37,438 bases of DNA. Origin: Promethearchaeota archaeon (GTDB lineage: Archaea > Asgardarchaeota > Lokiarchaeia > Sigyniarchaeales > SOKP01). A model generated the notes under the pieces. The model saw only the letters and a list, made by a program, of their open reading frames with translations. It searched no databases and was not told where the DNA came from. The translations under genes were made by a program, and so were the position numbers. Of this stretch, positions 24,173 through 32,680 are shown piece after piece (the stretch's first letter is position 1; each line of letters opens with the position of its first letter). The stretch is from positions 1 to 37,438 of the forward strand of contig JAEOTH010000137.1 in NCBI GenBank assembly GCA_016839915.1. The letters run 5' to 3'.

Positions 24173-25171
24173 ATGAAATTAGGAACGCTTAATTTAGAAA
24201 ATAGGTATGTATTAGCTCCAATGCAAAATGTCACAACCGCCCCTTATAGGAGATTTTGTAGAAAATTTCAAAAAATTGGCCTTGTGAGTGTACCTATGTT
24301 ATATTGTAAGCGTATTGAAAATGATCCTACATCTGTTGAAAAAGACTTATACAAGATAGAAGAAGAACGTCCAATCAGTGTTCAATTAATTGGGTCTGAT
24401 CCCAATGCGTTGAAGAGTACTATTGATTATCTTAATAGTTATAATTTTGATATAATAGATTTAAATGTTGGATGTCCATCAAAGAGGGCAATTAAAGCAC
24501 ATGAAGGAGGTTATTTGATGAAAGATTTAGAGAAACTAAGTGTTTTAATTAATACAGCTGTAAAATATTCTTCTAGACCGATCTCCCTGAAAATCAGAGT
24601 GGGTTATGAAAAACCAGTGAAAATAGAGAAATTAGCACAATTAATAAATAATTCTGGAGTATCCTTATTGATAGTTCATGCCCGGACTGTTTTAAGTAAA
24701 TTCACAGATGGAACATTAGATTTAGATACTGTAAAACACTTGAAGGAAAGAGTGAGGATACCCATTATTGGAAACGGTGATATTATCAATCCTATTAGTG
24801 CTAAGCATTTTATAGATTATACCAATGTTGATGCATTTATGATTGGTAGAGAATCTATGGGGAATCCAATAATTTTTAGTCAAATTCATGAATATTTAGT
24901 GAAGAATAAGGAAGTATCTTTCAAAAACAATAAAGAATCAATGGAAAAATATGTTAAAATTTATGAGAGTACTATTGATGAGTTCCTTAATGGGATTTCA
25001 CATCCAATTGGTAATGAACTAATTAAATTTGTCGAATTAAAAAGAAATGCTATATGGTTATCAAAAAATATTGATGGTTCTACAAAAATAAGAAATCTGC
25101 TGAGTAAAACCAAGGATCTAAAGAGCTTAAAAGAATTACTAAGTAACTATTTCAATTCTAAATTTTATTAA
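24173..25171 (+). CDS. tRNA-dihydrouridine synthase (Dus family)
   Basis: A FMN-binding TIM-barrel enzyme of 332 residues with the family motifs APMQNVTTAPYRRFCR (15-30), QLIGSDP, IDLNVGCPSKRAIKAHEGGYLM with catalytic Cys101, LKIRVG, VHART and GNGDI, and the phosphate-binding MIGRESMGNP. It reduces specific uridines in tRNA to dihydrouridine. The C-terminal helical tRNA-binding region is present. The substitution KRAIKAHEGG for the more common KVxxxGxGA after the catalytic Cys is a mild variant. It is divergently arranged from the GH20-like domain gene, with an A+T-rich gap of about 105 nt. Confidence 0.93.
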   Translation: MKLGTLNLENRYVLAPMQNVTTAPYRRFCRKFQKIGLVSVPMLYCKRIENDPTSVEKDLYKIEEERPISVQLIGSDPNALKSTIDYLNSYNFDIIDLNVGCPSKRAIKAHEGGYLMKDLEKLSVLINTAVKYSSRPISLKIRVGYEKPVKIEKLAQLINNSGVSLLIVHARTVLSKFTDGTLDLDTVKHLKERVRIPIIGNGDIINPISAKHFIDYTNVDAFMIGRESMGNPIIFSQIHEYLVKNKEVSFKNNKESMEKYVKIYESTIDEFLNGISHPIGNELIKFVELKRNAIWLSKNIDGSTKIRNLLSKTKDLKSLKELLSNYFNSKFY

Positions 25172-25178
25172 GCGAAAC

Positions 25179-25349
25179 TTAGAGTTTTTTAATAAAAAAT
25201 AGGGCGATCAATAAACATGCCAACACTCCGCCTTTAATAGAAGAAACTATCAATATTAAGCTAATTATTTCAATAGCAGATAAAAACAGAGGATTTCCAG
25301 TATAATAGGTGAGTATAGAAAATAATTTAAAATGATTATTTATACTTTT
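25179..25349 (-). pseudogene. Hydrophobic coding-like fragment without a start codon
   Basis: Downstream of the MtnA-like gene and overlapping its end by 14 nt, the minus strand stays open for 56 codons. It reads YYTGNPLFLSAIEIISLILI, then VSSIKGGVLACLLIALFFIKKL and stop. This looks like two membrane helices of a small protein or the C-terminal end of a larger one. There is no ATG, GTG or TTG before the first helix. Either it is a relic, or it is translated from an unusual start coupled to the upstream stop. Confidence 0.3.
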
Positions 25350-26355
25350 TCAAAAGCTCTTCTGGCGTATAAACGCCATCTTCAGTAATAATTCCAGTTA
25401 CCAATCTAAAAGGTGTAATATCAAACGCGTAATTTAAACATTCAACACCATCTGGAACGATTTGAACTTTCCCTAAAACATTACTAACTTCTGTGCTATC
25501 TCGTTGTTCGATTATAACATCATCAACAGTCTCATCAAGAGATAACGTAGAGGTAGGTGCGGCGACATAAAATGGTATATTATTATCTTTTGCAGCTAAG
25601 GCAACTAAATATGTACCAATCTTATTGAAGACTGCATCTGAAGTGACCCGATCTGTTCCGACTATCACCTTATTTACTTTTCCAAGTCTCATCATTAATC
25701 CAGAGGAGGTATCAGAAATAACATTAACTGGGATTTTATCATATTGTAACTCATATGCTGTTAATCTTGCTCCCTGTAATCTAGGCCTTGTCTCATCAGC
25801 AATTACACTAATTTTCTTTCCTTGTGCTATTGCTGATCTTACAGGCGCTAGAGCAGTTCCATATTGGACAGTAGCTAGCGAGCCGGCGTTGCAATGAGTT
25901 AAAACTACGTCTCCATCTTCTAATAATTCGGCTCCATTTTTCCCAATATTTTTATTAACATTGATATCTTCTTGAGCCATTAATTTAGCCTCTTCAACAA
26001 CTAAATCTGATAAACTTGAAGGATTATCTGGATAAGAACTAATAATTTTCCATATTCTATCGACAGCCCAAAATAGATTAGAAGCAGTTGGTCTTGTTTT
26101 TTTAATTACCTCGGCAGCTTCTTCCATCCTTTTAAGAAATTCCGATTTTGGTAGTTCCTTATATTCGATTGTAGCTAAAGCCATACCCATAGCAGCAGCT
26201 ACTCCAATAGCAGGAGCACCTCTTATATTCATAAGTTTAATCGAAATAGCAACATCTCTAAAATCTTCAAACTCTAAAAATTTAAGCTCGTGTGGTAGAA
26301 CTGTTTGATCAATCATCTTTACTTTATTATCAATCCACTCAATAGAAGGAATCAT
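25336..26355 (-). CDS. mtnA: MtnA/eIF2B-like sugar-1-phosphate isomerase
   Basis: The 339-residue protein has the S-methyl-5-thioribose-1-phosphate isomerase pattern: RGAPAIGVAAAMG (45-57), TRPTASNLFWAVDR (87-100), the catalytic cysteine in LTHCNAG (Cys155), DETRPRLQGARLTAYEL, and GTDRV with catalytic Asp235. It interconverts methylthioribose-1-phosphate and methylthioribulose-1-phosphate in methionine salvage; related archaeal enzymes act on ribose-1,5-bisphosphate in AMP metabolism. No other methionine-salvage gene is visible nearby, so the physiological pathway is not settled. The start MIPSIEWIDN is typical. A small hydrophobic open frame follows directly downstream. Confidence 0.9.
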   Translation of the reverse strand: MIPSIEWIDNKVKMIDQTVLPHELKFLEFEDFRDVAISIKLMNIRGAPAIGVAAAMGMALATIEYKELPKSEFLKRMEEAAEVIKKTRPTASNLFWAVDRIWKIISSYPDNPSSLSDLVVEEAKLMAQEDINVNKNIGKNGAELLEDGDVVLTHCNAGSLATVQYGTALAPVRSAIAQGKKISVIADETRPRLQGARLTAYELQYDKIPVNVISDTSSGLMMRLGKVNKVIVGTDRVTSDAVFNKIGTYLVALAAKDNNIPFYVAAPTSTLSLDETVDDVIIEQRDSTEVSNVLGKVQIVPDGVECLNYAFDITPFRLVTGIITEDGVYTPEELLKKYK

Positions 26356-26449
26356 GACTATATCTAATATTTTAAACTTTAAATAATTGTATCTACCTTA
26401 AAATGAAAAATTTAATCAAAATAATCTTTGAAATTGTCTTTTATTTGCC

Positions 26450-26845
26450 TTAGTAATCATTATCCATTACACAATCAGCCTCAATTTCAATTAACCAGTT
26501 AGGATCCACAAATCTGTTAATTTCTAAAAACGTACATGCAGGCCTAATTTCAGAAAAGAATTCTCCGTGTGCTTGAGCTGCTTCTTTCCACTTAGAGATA
26601 TCCGTTAGCATTACTCTGGTGCGAATAACATTTGACAAATTCCCTCCTGCATCTTCAATAGCTTTTTTTATGATTTCTAAACATTGTTTAGTTTGACTAT
26701 ATAAATTATTTGGATATGCTGTTGAACCTTTGGGTGCTATTGGTGCAGTCCCTGATACTGAGATAAAATTCCCAATTCTAACCGCTCTAGAAAAGCCAAT
26801 AGGTTTTTCATATGGAGATCCAGAAGAGATATTCTTTCTTACCAT
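26450..26845 (-). CDS. RidA/YjgF/YER057c family protein
   Basis: The 131-residue sequence is a typical RidA fold: SRAVRIGNFISVSGTAPI near the start, YSQTKQCLEIIKKAIEDAGG in the middle, and the arginine of IRPACTFLEINRF with the final IEIEADCV. RidA proteins deaminate reactive enamine/imine intermediates from amino-acid metabolism; the conserved Arg binds the substrate carboxylate. Archaeal paralogues can have other roles. It is transcribed in the same direction as the MtnA-like gene, about 95 nt upstream of it, and the two may be linked. Confidence 0.9.
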   Translation of the reverse strand: MVRKNISSGSPYEKPIGFSRAVRIGNFISVSGTAPIAPKGSTAYPNNLYSQTKQCLEIIKKAIEDAGGNLSNVIRTRVMLTDISKWKEAAQAHGEFFSEIRPACTFLEINRFVDPNWLIEIEADCVMDNDY

Positions 26846-26948
26846 AAATATTTAAAAAATTATAAACCTTAAAAAATTAGATTTGAAATTAAATAATAAC
26901 TTATTTATTATGATTTGATATAATCATAGAAAACTAGTATATTTTTTC

Positions 26949-27815
26949 ATGAACTTAACAAAATCTACTATTATTTCCTGTAGTAGGAGGACGGATATAC
27001 CCGCGTTTTTAATGAATTGGATTGTAGAGAAAATTCAATTGGGATATGTTGATGTAGTGAATCCTTTTAATCGAAAACAGATATATCGTGTTTCTTTAAA
27101 ACCAGAACATGTTAAATGTTGGGTTTGGTGGTCAAAAAATTTTGAAAAATGGATAGAAGCATATAATGAAAATGAAAATCTATTTAGGATGTATAAAGGT
27201 CATTCATTCCAATTTACGATAAATTCACCTTCTGAATTAGAGAATAATGTAAAAATCTCATTAGAAAGTAGATTCAAGCAATTAGAATGGTTAATAAATG
27301 AATTTAAATCATTGGCTATTAATTTCAGGTTTGATCCAATAATTCTGTACAAAAAACATAATTCTAATAAAATACATAGTAATTTGGATAAATTTGAATA
27401 TATTATTGAGAATGTTTCAAATCTAGGAATGAATGAAATGATTTTTTCTTTTGCAACTATGTATGAGAAAGTAAAAACTCGTATGTGTGCTAGGGGTTAT
27501 ACTCCAATTGAACCAGTTTTAGAAAAGAAAAAAGAAATTCTTGACAAGTTAATTAGGATTTGCAATAAATATGATATTAAAATGAAAGCTTGTTGTCAAC
27601 CAGACCTTCTTGAATTAGAAGGGATTGAACAAGCACATTGTATAGACGCCTATAAAATTGAAAAAATAGTTGGCGAACCTATCACTAAAATAAGGGATAC
27701 TGGACAAAGAAATGCCTGTGGATGTTTTAAATCGAAAGACATTGGTGGATATTCAGGAATTTTTCGATGTAAGCATAATTGTGCATATTGTTATGCTTCT
27801 CCAGCAAAAAAGTAA
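26949..27815 (+). CDS. DUF1848 family protein (radical-SAM-like C-terminal Cys motif)
   Basis: The 288-residue protein matches the DUF1848 pattern: ISCSRRTDIPAFLMNW near the start, VDVVNPFNRKQIYRVSL, WVWWSKNFEKW and NFRFDPIILYKK. The C-terminus carries cysteines in CCQPDLLELEG, RNACGCFKSKDIGGY and CKHNCAYCYA, probably binding an iron-sulfur cluster. The C-x3-C-x2-C spacing of the last group recalls radical-SAM motifs, but its position at the C-terminal end is unusual for them. The biochemical function of DUF1848 is not known to me. The gene is transcribed alone. Confidence 0.82.
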   Translation: MNLTKSTIISCSRRTDIPAFLMNWIVEKIQLGYVDVVNPFNRKQIYRVSLKPEHVKCWVWWSKNFEKWIEAYNENENLFRMYKGHSFQFTINSPSELENNVKISLESRFKQLEWLINEFKSLAINFRFDPIILYKKHNSNKIHSNLDKFEYIIENVSNLGMNEMIFSFATMYEKVKTRMCARGYTPIEPVLEKKKEILDKLIRICNKYDIKMKACCQPDLLELEGIEQAHCIDAYKIEKIVGEPITKIRDTGQRNACGCFKSKDIGGYSGIFRCKHNCAYCYASPAKK

Positions 27816-27824
27816 TAGATAAAA

Positions 27825-28280
27825 CTACTCTTTTAAACCAGAAACATATTTATGTAATTCCCAAAACGGTGGAACAACTCCAAGTTCATAAAATATATCA
27901 TAAAAACAAAAAGCTCCCCACTGATCCACAATTTTACCTTCTGAATTTATATATAAAATTGTTGCACCCTCAAACGTAACCTCTTTTTTTGTTGGTTCGA
28001 AACCCCATCCTTTTCCAAGATGTGTACCATGTCCTTTATAACGAACCCAAACTTTATGTTCTTCCCCTCTCAGCTCAATAATATCATATTTTAAATCTGG
28101 AAAGAGAGTACGAAAATGTGTGATTTCATGTTTTACTTGAGCTGGACCAACTTTTTCTATTGAGATCCAACTTGGATTATATTTAGGATCAATAATTTCA
28201 TCAGCAATAATAAGATCAGGTTTACTCCACATCACTTCAAAAAACAATCTTCCAATTTTTTCAGTTTCTTCAATCTTCAT
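27825..28280 (-). CDS. SnoaL-like (NTF2-fold) protein
   Basis: The 151-residue protein has the SnoaL/ester-cyclase pattern: ETEKIGRLFFEVMW, DEIIDPKYNPS, HFRTLFPDLKYDI, VWVRYKGHGTHLG and an end of KIVDQWGAFCFYDIFYELG. NTF2-fold proteins of this type include polyketide cyclases and many small binding proteins or lyases; the function here is unknown. Acid and His residues at the pocket positions (His131-equivalent GHGTH) are kept. A candidate TATA box (28303-28321) is centred about 30 nt before the ATG. It is convergent with the DUF1848 gene. Confidence 0.8.
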   Translation of the reverse strand: MKIEETEKIGRLFFEVMWSKPDLIIADEIIDPKYNPSWISIEKVGPAQVKHEITHFRTLFPDLKYDIIELRGEEHKVWVRYKGHGTHLGKGWGFEPTKKEVTFEGATILYINSEGKIVDQWGAFCFYDIFYELGVVPPFWELHKYVSGLKE

Positions 28281-28302
28281 TTTTTTCAGCTTTTTAAATA
28301 AA

Positions 28303-28321
28303 AAATATAATTATAAATTTT
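28303..28321 (-). promoter_or_regulatory. Candidate TATA box of the SnoaL-like gene
   Basis: The minus strand reads AATTTATAATTATATTT, centred about 30 nt before the ATG at 28280, again the spacing of a leaderless archaeal message. Confidence 0.4.
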
Positions 28322-28444
28322 AATAGAATCTAATATATTGAATATTAAAGAAAAACCAAAATAAATACATATTAAAAACAAATTAGTTTTTATATTATAC
28401 GTAATATTATTGTTGAGGTTTTAACCAAAAAAAGAGGTTTTTTC

Positions 28445-29329
28445 ATGCCAAAATGTAAATTTTACATAGTAGATGTATTTGCTGAAAGAAAATTCGAAGG
28501 AAATCAACTTGCGGTATTTATTTGCGAAGAATCTCTCTTTGAAGCTGAAATGCAAAAGATAGCCAAAGAGATGAATTATTCGGAAACAACTTTCATTACT
28601 TCAAAAGAAAATTATGATGTCCGTATTTTTACACCAGAGGTTGAATTGCCATTTGCGGGACATCCAACTATTGGAACTGCGTTTGTAATTCAACAAGAAT
28701 TAATCAAGGGAAATGTTAAAACACTACTTCTTAATTTAAAGATCGGTCCTATCCCTGTGCTGTTTAAATACAAATCAGGGAAGCCTGATATAATATGGAT
28801 GGAACAGAACCCTCCTACATTTAGTAGATTCTTTGATACAGACTCAATAGCAAAGATATTAAATCTAAATGAAGAGGATATCGATGATAGATTTCCAATA
28901 CAAGAAGTTTCTACGGGAGCACCTTTTATCATCGTCCCACTAAAGACTTTAGATGCTTTAAAACGAGCAAAAGTAGATGTAGATAAATGTTTTGATCTAA
29001 TGGAGAAAACAGAAGCAAAAACGATTCTAATTTTTTGTCCAGAAACACGCAATAAAGAAAATGATTTAAGTGTCCGTGTTTTTGCTCATTACCATGGTAT
29101 ACCAGAAGATCCTGCAACAGGTTCTGGAAATGGATGTCTTGCTGGATATTTGGTGAAACATGAATATTTTATTAAAAATCATATTGATATTAGAGTGGAG
29201 CAGGGTTATGAAGTAGGACGTCCCTCTTTGCTTTACTTGAGAGCTGATGGAACTGAAGAAGGTGGAATTAGTGTATCTGTTGGAGGAAAAGTAATCTTAT
29301 CTGCTACAGGAGAATTAGCAGATAATTAG
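28445..29329 (+). CDS. PhzF-family isomerase/epimerase-like protein
   Basis: The 294-residue protein has both halves of the PhzF/diaminopimelate-epimerase-like fold: YIVDVFAERKFEGNQLAVF at the start, MNYSETTFI with the conserved active-site Glu47, LPFAGHPTIGTAFV and DPATGSGNGCLAGYL. PhzF in phenazine producers isomerises trans-2,3-dihydro-3-hydroxyanthranilate, but most family members have unknown substrates, and there is no phenazine pathway here. A ribosome binding site GAGGT lies 7 nt before the ATG. Length is normal. It is transcribed alone, convergent with the radical SAM gene. Confidence 0.9.
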   Translation: MPKCKFYIVDVFAERKFEGNQLAVFICEESLFEAEMQKIAKEMNYSETTFITSKENYDVRIFTPEVELPFAGHPTIGTAFVIQQELIKGNVKTLLLNLKIGPIPVLFKYKSGKPDIIWMEQNPPTFSRFFDTDSIAKILNLNEEDIDDRFPIQEVSTGAPFIIVPLKTLDALKRAKVDVDKCFDLMEKTEAKTILIFCPETRNKENDLSVRVFAHYHGIPEDPATGSGNGCLAGYLVKHEYFIKNHIDIRVEQGYEVGRPSLLYLRADGTEEGGISVSVGGKVILSATGELADN

Positions 29330-29348
29330 TTTATTAATTTTATATTTT

Positions 29349-30464
29349 TTATGCACTAGTTCTATATGCTTTAACTTTTTTTACGATTACATTTACTTCT
29401 TCCGAATGAGAAAATAAAGCGCATGGAGATCCATTAGTTTCTAATAAATGTTCACTTTCTCGAATAATCTTAAATAATTGGCTATTTAATCCTGCTCTTA
29501 ATGAAGTTTTGGTTAAATTATGGGTTGCGATGTTAGAAACCGGACATGGGGTCAAATCTCCTGATGGTGTTATATGAGCAAAACCTCTCCCTGCAGACAC
29601 ACAACCCCCCATATATTCTTCATCTCCAGGAGAATGAACAAGAAATATCTGTTTGGTTTCTCGATAATATAAAACCATTTCTCTAAATTTTTTTCTTTCT
29701 TCAGTTGTGAGCATTAATTCTGTATCATTATCTACGGGGATATATTCAAGAAAGAAAGCTAAGCGTACACCTTTAGATATTAGATCATCGACATTTGTTG
29801 GTTCCATCCAAAATTTAACATTTTTTCGGTTTATAGTCACAGAAATTCCACTAATCACTCCCTTGCTATCTAACTCGTTAATTGTATTAATAGCTTTTTC
29901 ATAAACTCCGATTCCTCTCCGTTTATTAGTTAAATCTTGATCTCCTTCAATACTAACCATTATTATAGTATTTCTTAATCGTTTAAGCTTTTCAATTTCT
30001 TGACTCTCCAAGATTGTTCCATTAGTAAAAATTAAGAATAATCTATCTTTGAATTCTTCACTAATTTTTAATAAATTTGGCTTTAAGAAAGGTTCTCCTC
30101 CTGCGATAATAAACGCAAATACACCTAGTTCTTTTGCTTCTTGAATAATTTTTATCCATTGCTCTAAATGTAATGAGTTTTTGGTCCTTTGGTTGCATAT
30201 TGTTCCTGTTGCTGTAACATAACAACCTGCACATTTAAGGTTACAATTGGAGGTTATGCTTAGAATCAAGAATGGGGGCACTTTTAAGCCTTTAAGTAAC
30301 TCTTCTCCTCTTATCTTTCGAGATTTTCTGTAAGATTTCGCTAATCTCATCATTGCGTACATACTTTTTGGATGCTTTAAAATCCAGGGCATGAAGATTT
30401 TTGCCATTGAAGGATCGACTTTTTTTAGAGTACGGTTTATATAATTAGAATTTTTTTCGTCCAT
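29349..30464 (-). CDS. Radical SAM protein with C-terminal Cys region (SPASM-like)
   Basis: Residues 70-85 carry the radical SAM motif ITSNCNLKCAGCY (Cys74, Cys78, Cys81; C-x3-C-x2-C), which binds the [4Fe-4S] cluster that cleaves S-adenosylmethionine. Further SAM-binding features are FIIAGGEPFLKPN and SIEGDQDLTNKRRGIGVY. The C-terminal part has CVSAGRGFAHITPSGDLTPCPVSN and a final SPCALFSH, the kind of extra Cys set used for an auxiliary cluster in SPASM/twitch proteins. Such enzymes often modify peptides, cofactors or heme. No obvious small peptide substrate gene lies next to it, so the target is unknown. Confidence 0.87.
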   Translation of the reverse strand: MDEKNSNYINRTLKKVDPSMAKIFMPWILKHPKSMYAMMRLAKSYRKSRKIRGEELLKGLKVPPFLILSITSNCNLKCAGCYVTATGTICNQRTKNSLHLEQWIKIIQEAKELGVFAFIIAGGEPFLKPNLLKISEEFKDRLFLIFTNGTILESQEIEKLKRLRNTIIMVSIEGDQDLTNKRRGIGVYEKAINTINELDSKGVISGISVTINRKNVKFWMEPTNVDDLISKGVRLAFFLEYIPVDNDTELMLTTEERKKFREMVLYYRETKQIFLVHSPGDEEYMGGCVSAGRGFAHITPSGDLTPCPVSNIATHNLTKTSLRAGLNSQLFKIIRESEHLLETNGSPCALFSHSEEVNVIVKKVKAYRTSA

Positions 30465-30637
30465 AATTTCTTCCTTTTTCCATTATCTTATTAGACTTAA
30501 ACATTATATTATTTGTATGATTTTTAAGAAAGTTATGCTTAACTTATAATTTCAGTAGTCCAATTTTTACTGCAAAGAGAAAAACTAATAAAAATTTACC
30601 TGAAGAAAATAAATAAAACGTCTTAAAAGATTATAAG

Positions 30638-30667
30638 AAATAAACTAACTAAATAAATAAACTAACT
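30638..30667 (+). repeat. Pair of 13-nt direct repeats upstream of the methyltransferase gene
   Basis: AAATAAACTAACT occurs at 30638-30650 and again at 30655-30667, offset by 17 bp, about 40-65 nt before the TTG start at 30705. Tandem repeats at this position can be operator sites, but the region is A+T-rich and could contain them by chance. Confidence 0.35.
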
Positions 30668-30704
30668 TATTTCTATTCCTTATACCTTAAGTTGATGTTA
30701 AAAA

Positions 30705-31211
30705 TTGAATACTCTGGTTGAAGGAAAACCTAAAGAAAAATTGCCATTAGGTGGAATTGGTCCAAAAATATTAATATCGATTTGCCCCTTTTTTGTTTTA
30801 TTTGGGATTTTGAATTCAATATTTTATCCAATTTTTCAAATTCCGATAACTTATTATTGGATGGTAATAATTGGTTGTATATTAATAGCACTTGGGATAT
30901 ATGTGTTTATTTATTCTGAAAGAATTTTGAGTTCTGCACTTGGTTCCTCGGAATTAATCACAATAAAAACTTATGCATATGTAAGAAATCCAATGTACGC
31001 TTCTTGGGGTTTAGGAATACTTCCAGGTATATTCTGCCTTTTCAACAGCTGGATCCTCTTTTTAATACTCGTTATATATTATTTATTAGTAAGAATTTTT
31101 TTAGGCAAAGAAGAAAGTTATTTATTAGACAATTATGGTGAGAAATATACACATTATAAAAAAAATGTGAATGCTTTCTTCCCTAAATTGAAAAAATATA
31201 AACGAGAATAA
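30705..31211 (+). CDS. Isoprenylcysteine carboxyl methyltransferase-like membrane protein
   Basis: The 168-residue protein has about four hydrophobic helices and the C-terminal ICMT/phospholipid methyltransferase signature: TYAYVRNPMYASWGLG followed after two helices by FLGKEESYLLDNYGEKYTHYKK. Enzymes of this family transfer a methyl group from SAM to a lipidated cysteine or to a phospholipid at the membrane. The only in-frame start after the upstream TAA is a TTG at 30705. The CDF transporter gene begins 18 nt downstream, so the two are likely one operon. The small GTPase at 4.1 kb has no C-terminal Cys, so it is not an obvious substrate. Confidence 0.8.
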   Translation: MNTLVEGKPKEKLPLGGIGPKILISICPFFVLFGILNSIFYPIFQIPITYYWMVIIGCILIALGIYVFIYSERILSSALGSSELITIKTYAYVRNPMYASWGLGILPGIFCLFNSWILFLILVIYYLLVRIFLGKEESYLLDNYGEKYTHYKKNVNAFFPKLKKYKRE

Positions 31212-31229
31212 AATTACTGAATATTTAAC

Positions 31230-32672
31230 ATGAATATCAAATTAAAATATGCGTTTTTCACACTCGTTATCATTTTATTCCAGTCAGCTTTAAAGGTAAT
31301 TGGGGTGTTACTAACTGGAAGTTTGAGTTTTTTATCTGAAACCGCAGATACTTTAATCGATATCCTATTTGTCTCTATAACTTTATATTCATTATATTAT
31401 AGTGAGAAACCTGCGGATTACGAACATATGTATGGGCATAGTAAAATTGATTCTATTTCAGGATTAATTCAAGGCATAATTTTGATGAATGTTTATGTTT
31501 TATTAATTTATAATGCAATCCAAGTGCTTTTATCAAGCAATTTTAATATTCTAAACCCTGAAATCGGTTTGTTTTTATTAATTTCTTCTTTTATTGTAAA
31601 TCTCATTTTCTCAAGAATACTCATTGCCAAAGGAAAGCAACAAAAAAGCATAACATTGGAAATTCAGGGTCTCAACCTATTTCAAGATGCTATGAGAGCA
31701 ATTATAGTTTTGTTAAGTTTTATCTTTGCATATTTTAATATTATTTTTCTTGATCCAATATTTAGTATTGTTCTTTCTGTTTGGATAATAATAAGTGCAC
31801 TTAAATTAGCTAAAAGAGGTGTTAAAGAACTTACAGATACGAATCCTGTAAATAAATTTATAATAGAAGATTTAAGGAATAATATTTTTGTTTTAGAACA
31901 TGTTGTTGGAATTAACGATATTAAAATAAGAACAACAGGAAAAATTATGTTCTTAGAAGTTCATTTATTAGTTGAAGATCATATTTCAATTGTCCATGCA
32001 AATGAAATTATTAAATCTATAAGAAGTATGAGTGAGAAGCTATTTCCTTCATATGAAGTAGAGTGTATTGTTGAAATGAATCCTATGGCTAGTGAAAAAT
32101 CGATTGGGGAGGGATTAATAAATTTAATATTCTCCATGAAGTCAGAATACCCAAAAATTGTGAACTTTAAAGATCTTAATATTTTTCGAATCGAAAACAA
32201 TTATTTTATCTCTTTAGTTGTTGTTGTTGATGAGTCTCTTTCACTCTTAAAAGCACATGATATTTGCTCAAATTTTGAAGATGAGATAAAAAAACAAGCA
32301 TCCCTTATCTCAAGAGTTATTACTCATATTGAAAGTCAACCTCATAAGGAAGTTTTAATCTCGGATCAGATAAAATGTGCTGATGTAGGACCAGAAATGA
32401 TAGAACAAATAAGCGAGATAGTTGAAAAGGTCTTAAGATCGCACCCTCAAGTTAAGGGATTTCATGGGGTAGAATTTTGGGCGACATTGGATTATTGTGT
32501 CTTGGAAGCTCATGTATTTTTTGATGGTTCATTAAATATCTCACAAACTCATTCTTATATCTCTGAATTAGAAACTGAACTTAGAGAAGAATTAGGGATT
32601 GATAATTTGGATACAATATTTCTTCATTCTGAACCAATTGAAGGTCAAAAGGAAGGTGTGATATTTAAATGA
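31230..32672 (+). CDS. Cation diffusion facilitator with a triplicated cytoplasmic domain
   Basis: The N-terminal ~205 residues are a six-helix CDF module: SLSFLSETADTLIDILF with Asp40 and Asp44 in TM2, and PADYEHMYGHSKIDSISGLIQ in the TM2-TM3 loop. In TM5 the usual HxxxD pair reads NLFQD (Asn149, Asp153), so one metal ligand is changed. The rest, about 270 residues, appears to be three tandem copies of the ferredoxin-like cytoplasmic domain (about 205-275, 285-365 and 385-470), each with an LEVHL/ISLVV/LEAHV strand and a following HA or TH helix start. Ordinary CDF proteins have one. Likely a divalent metal (Zn, Fe, Mn) exporter. It follows the ICMT-like gene by 18 nt. Confidence 0.85.
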   Translation: MNIKLKYAFFTLVIILFQSALKVIGVLLTGSLSFLSETADTLIDILFVSITLYSLYYSEKPADYEHMYGHSKIDSISGLIQGIILMNVYVLLIYNAIQVLLSSNFNILNPEIGLFLLISSFIVNLIFSRILIAKGKQQKSITLEIQGLNLFQDAMRAIIVLLSFIFAYFNIIFLDPIFSIVLSVWIIISALKLAKRGVKELTDTNPVNKFIIEDLRNNIFVLEHVVGINDIKIRTTGKIMFLEVHLLVEDHISIVHANEIIKSIRSMSEKLFPSYEVECIVEMNPMASEKSIGEGLINLIFSMKSEYPKIVNFKDLNIFRIENNYFISLVVVVDESLSLLKAHDICSNFEDEIKKQASLISRVITHIESQPHKEVLISDQIKCADVGPEMIEQISEIVEKVLRSHPQVKGFHGVEFWATLDYCVLEAHVFFDGSLNISQTHSYISELETELREELGIDNLDTIFLHSEPIEGQKEGVIFK

Positions 32673-32680
32673 AGAGTGAT

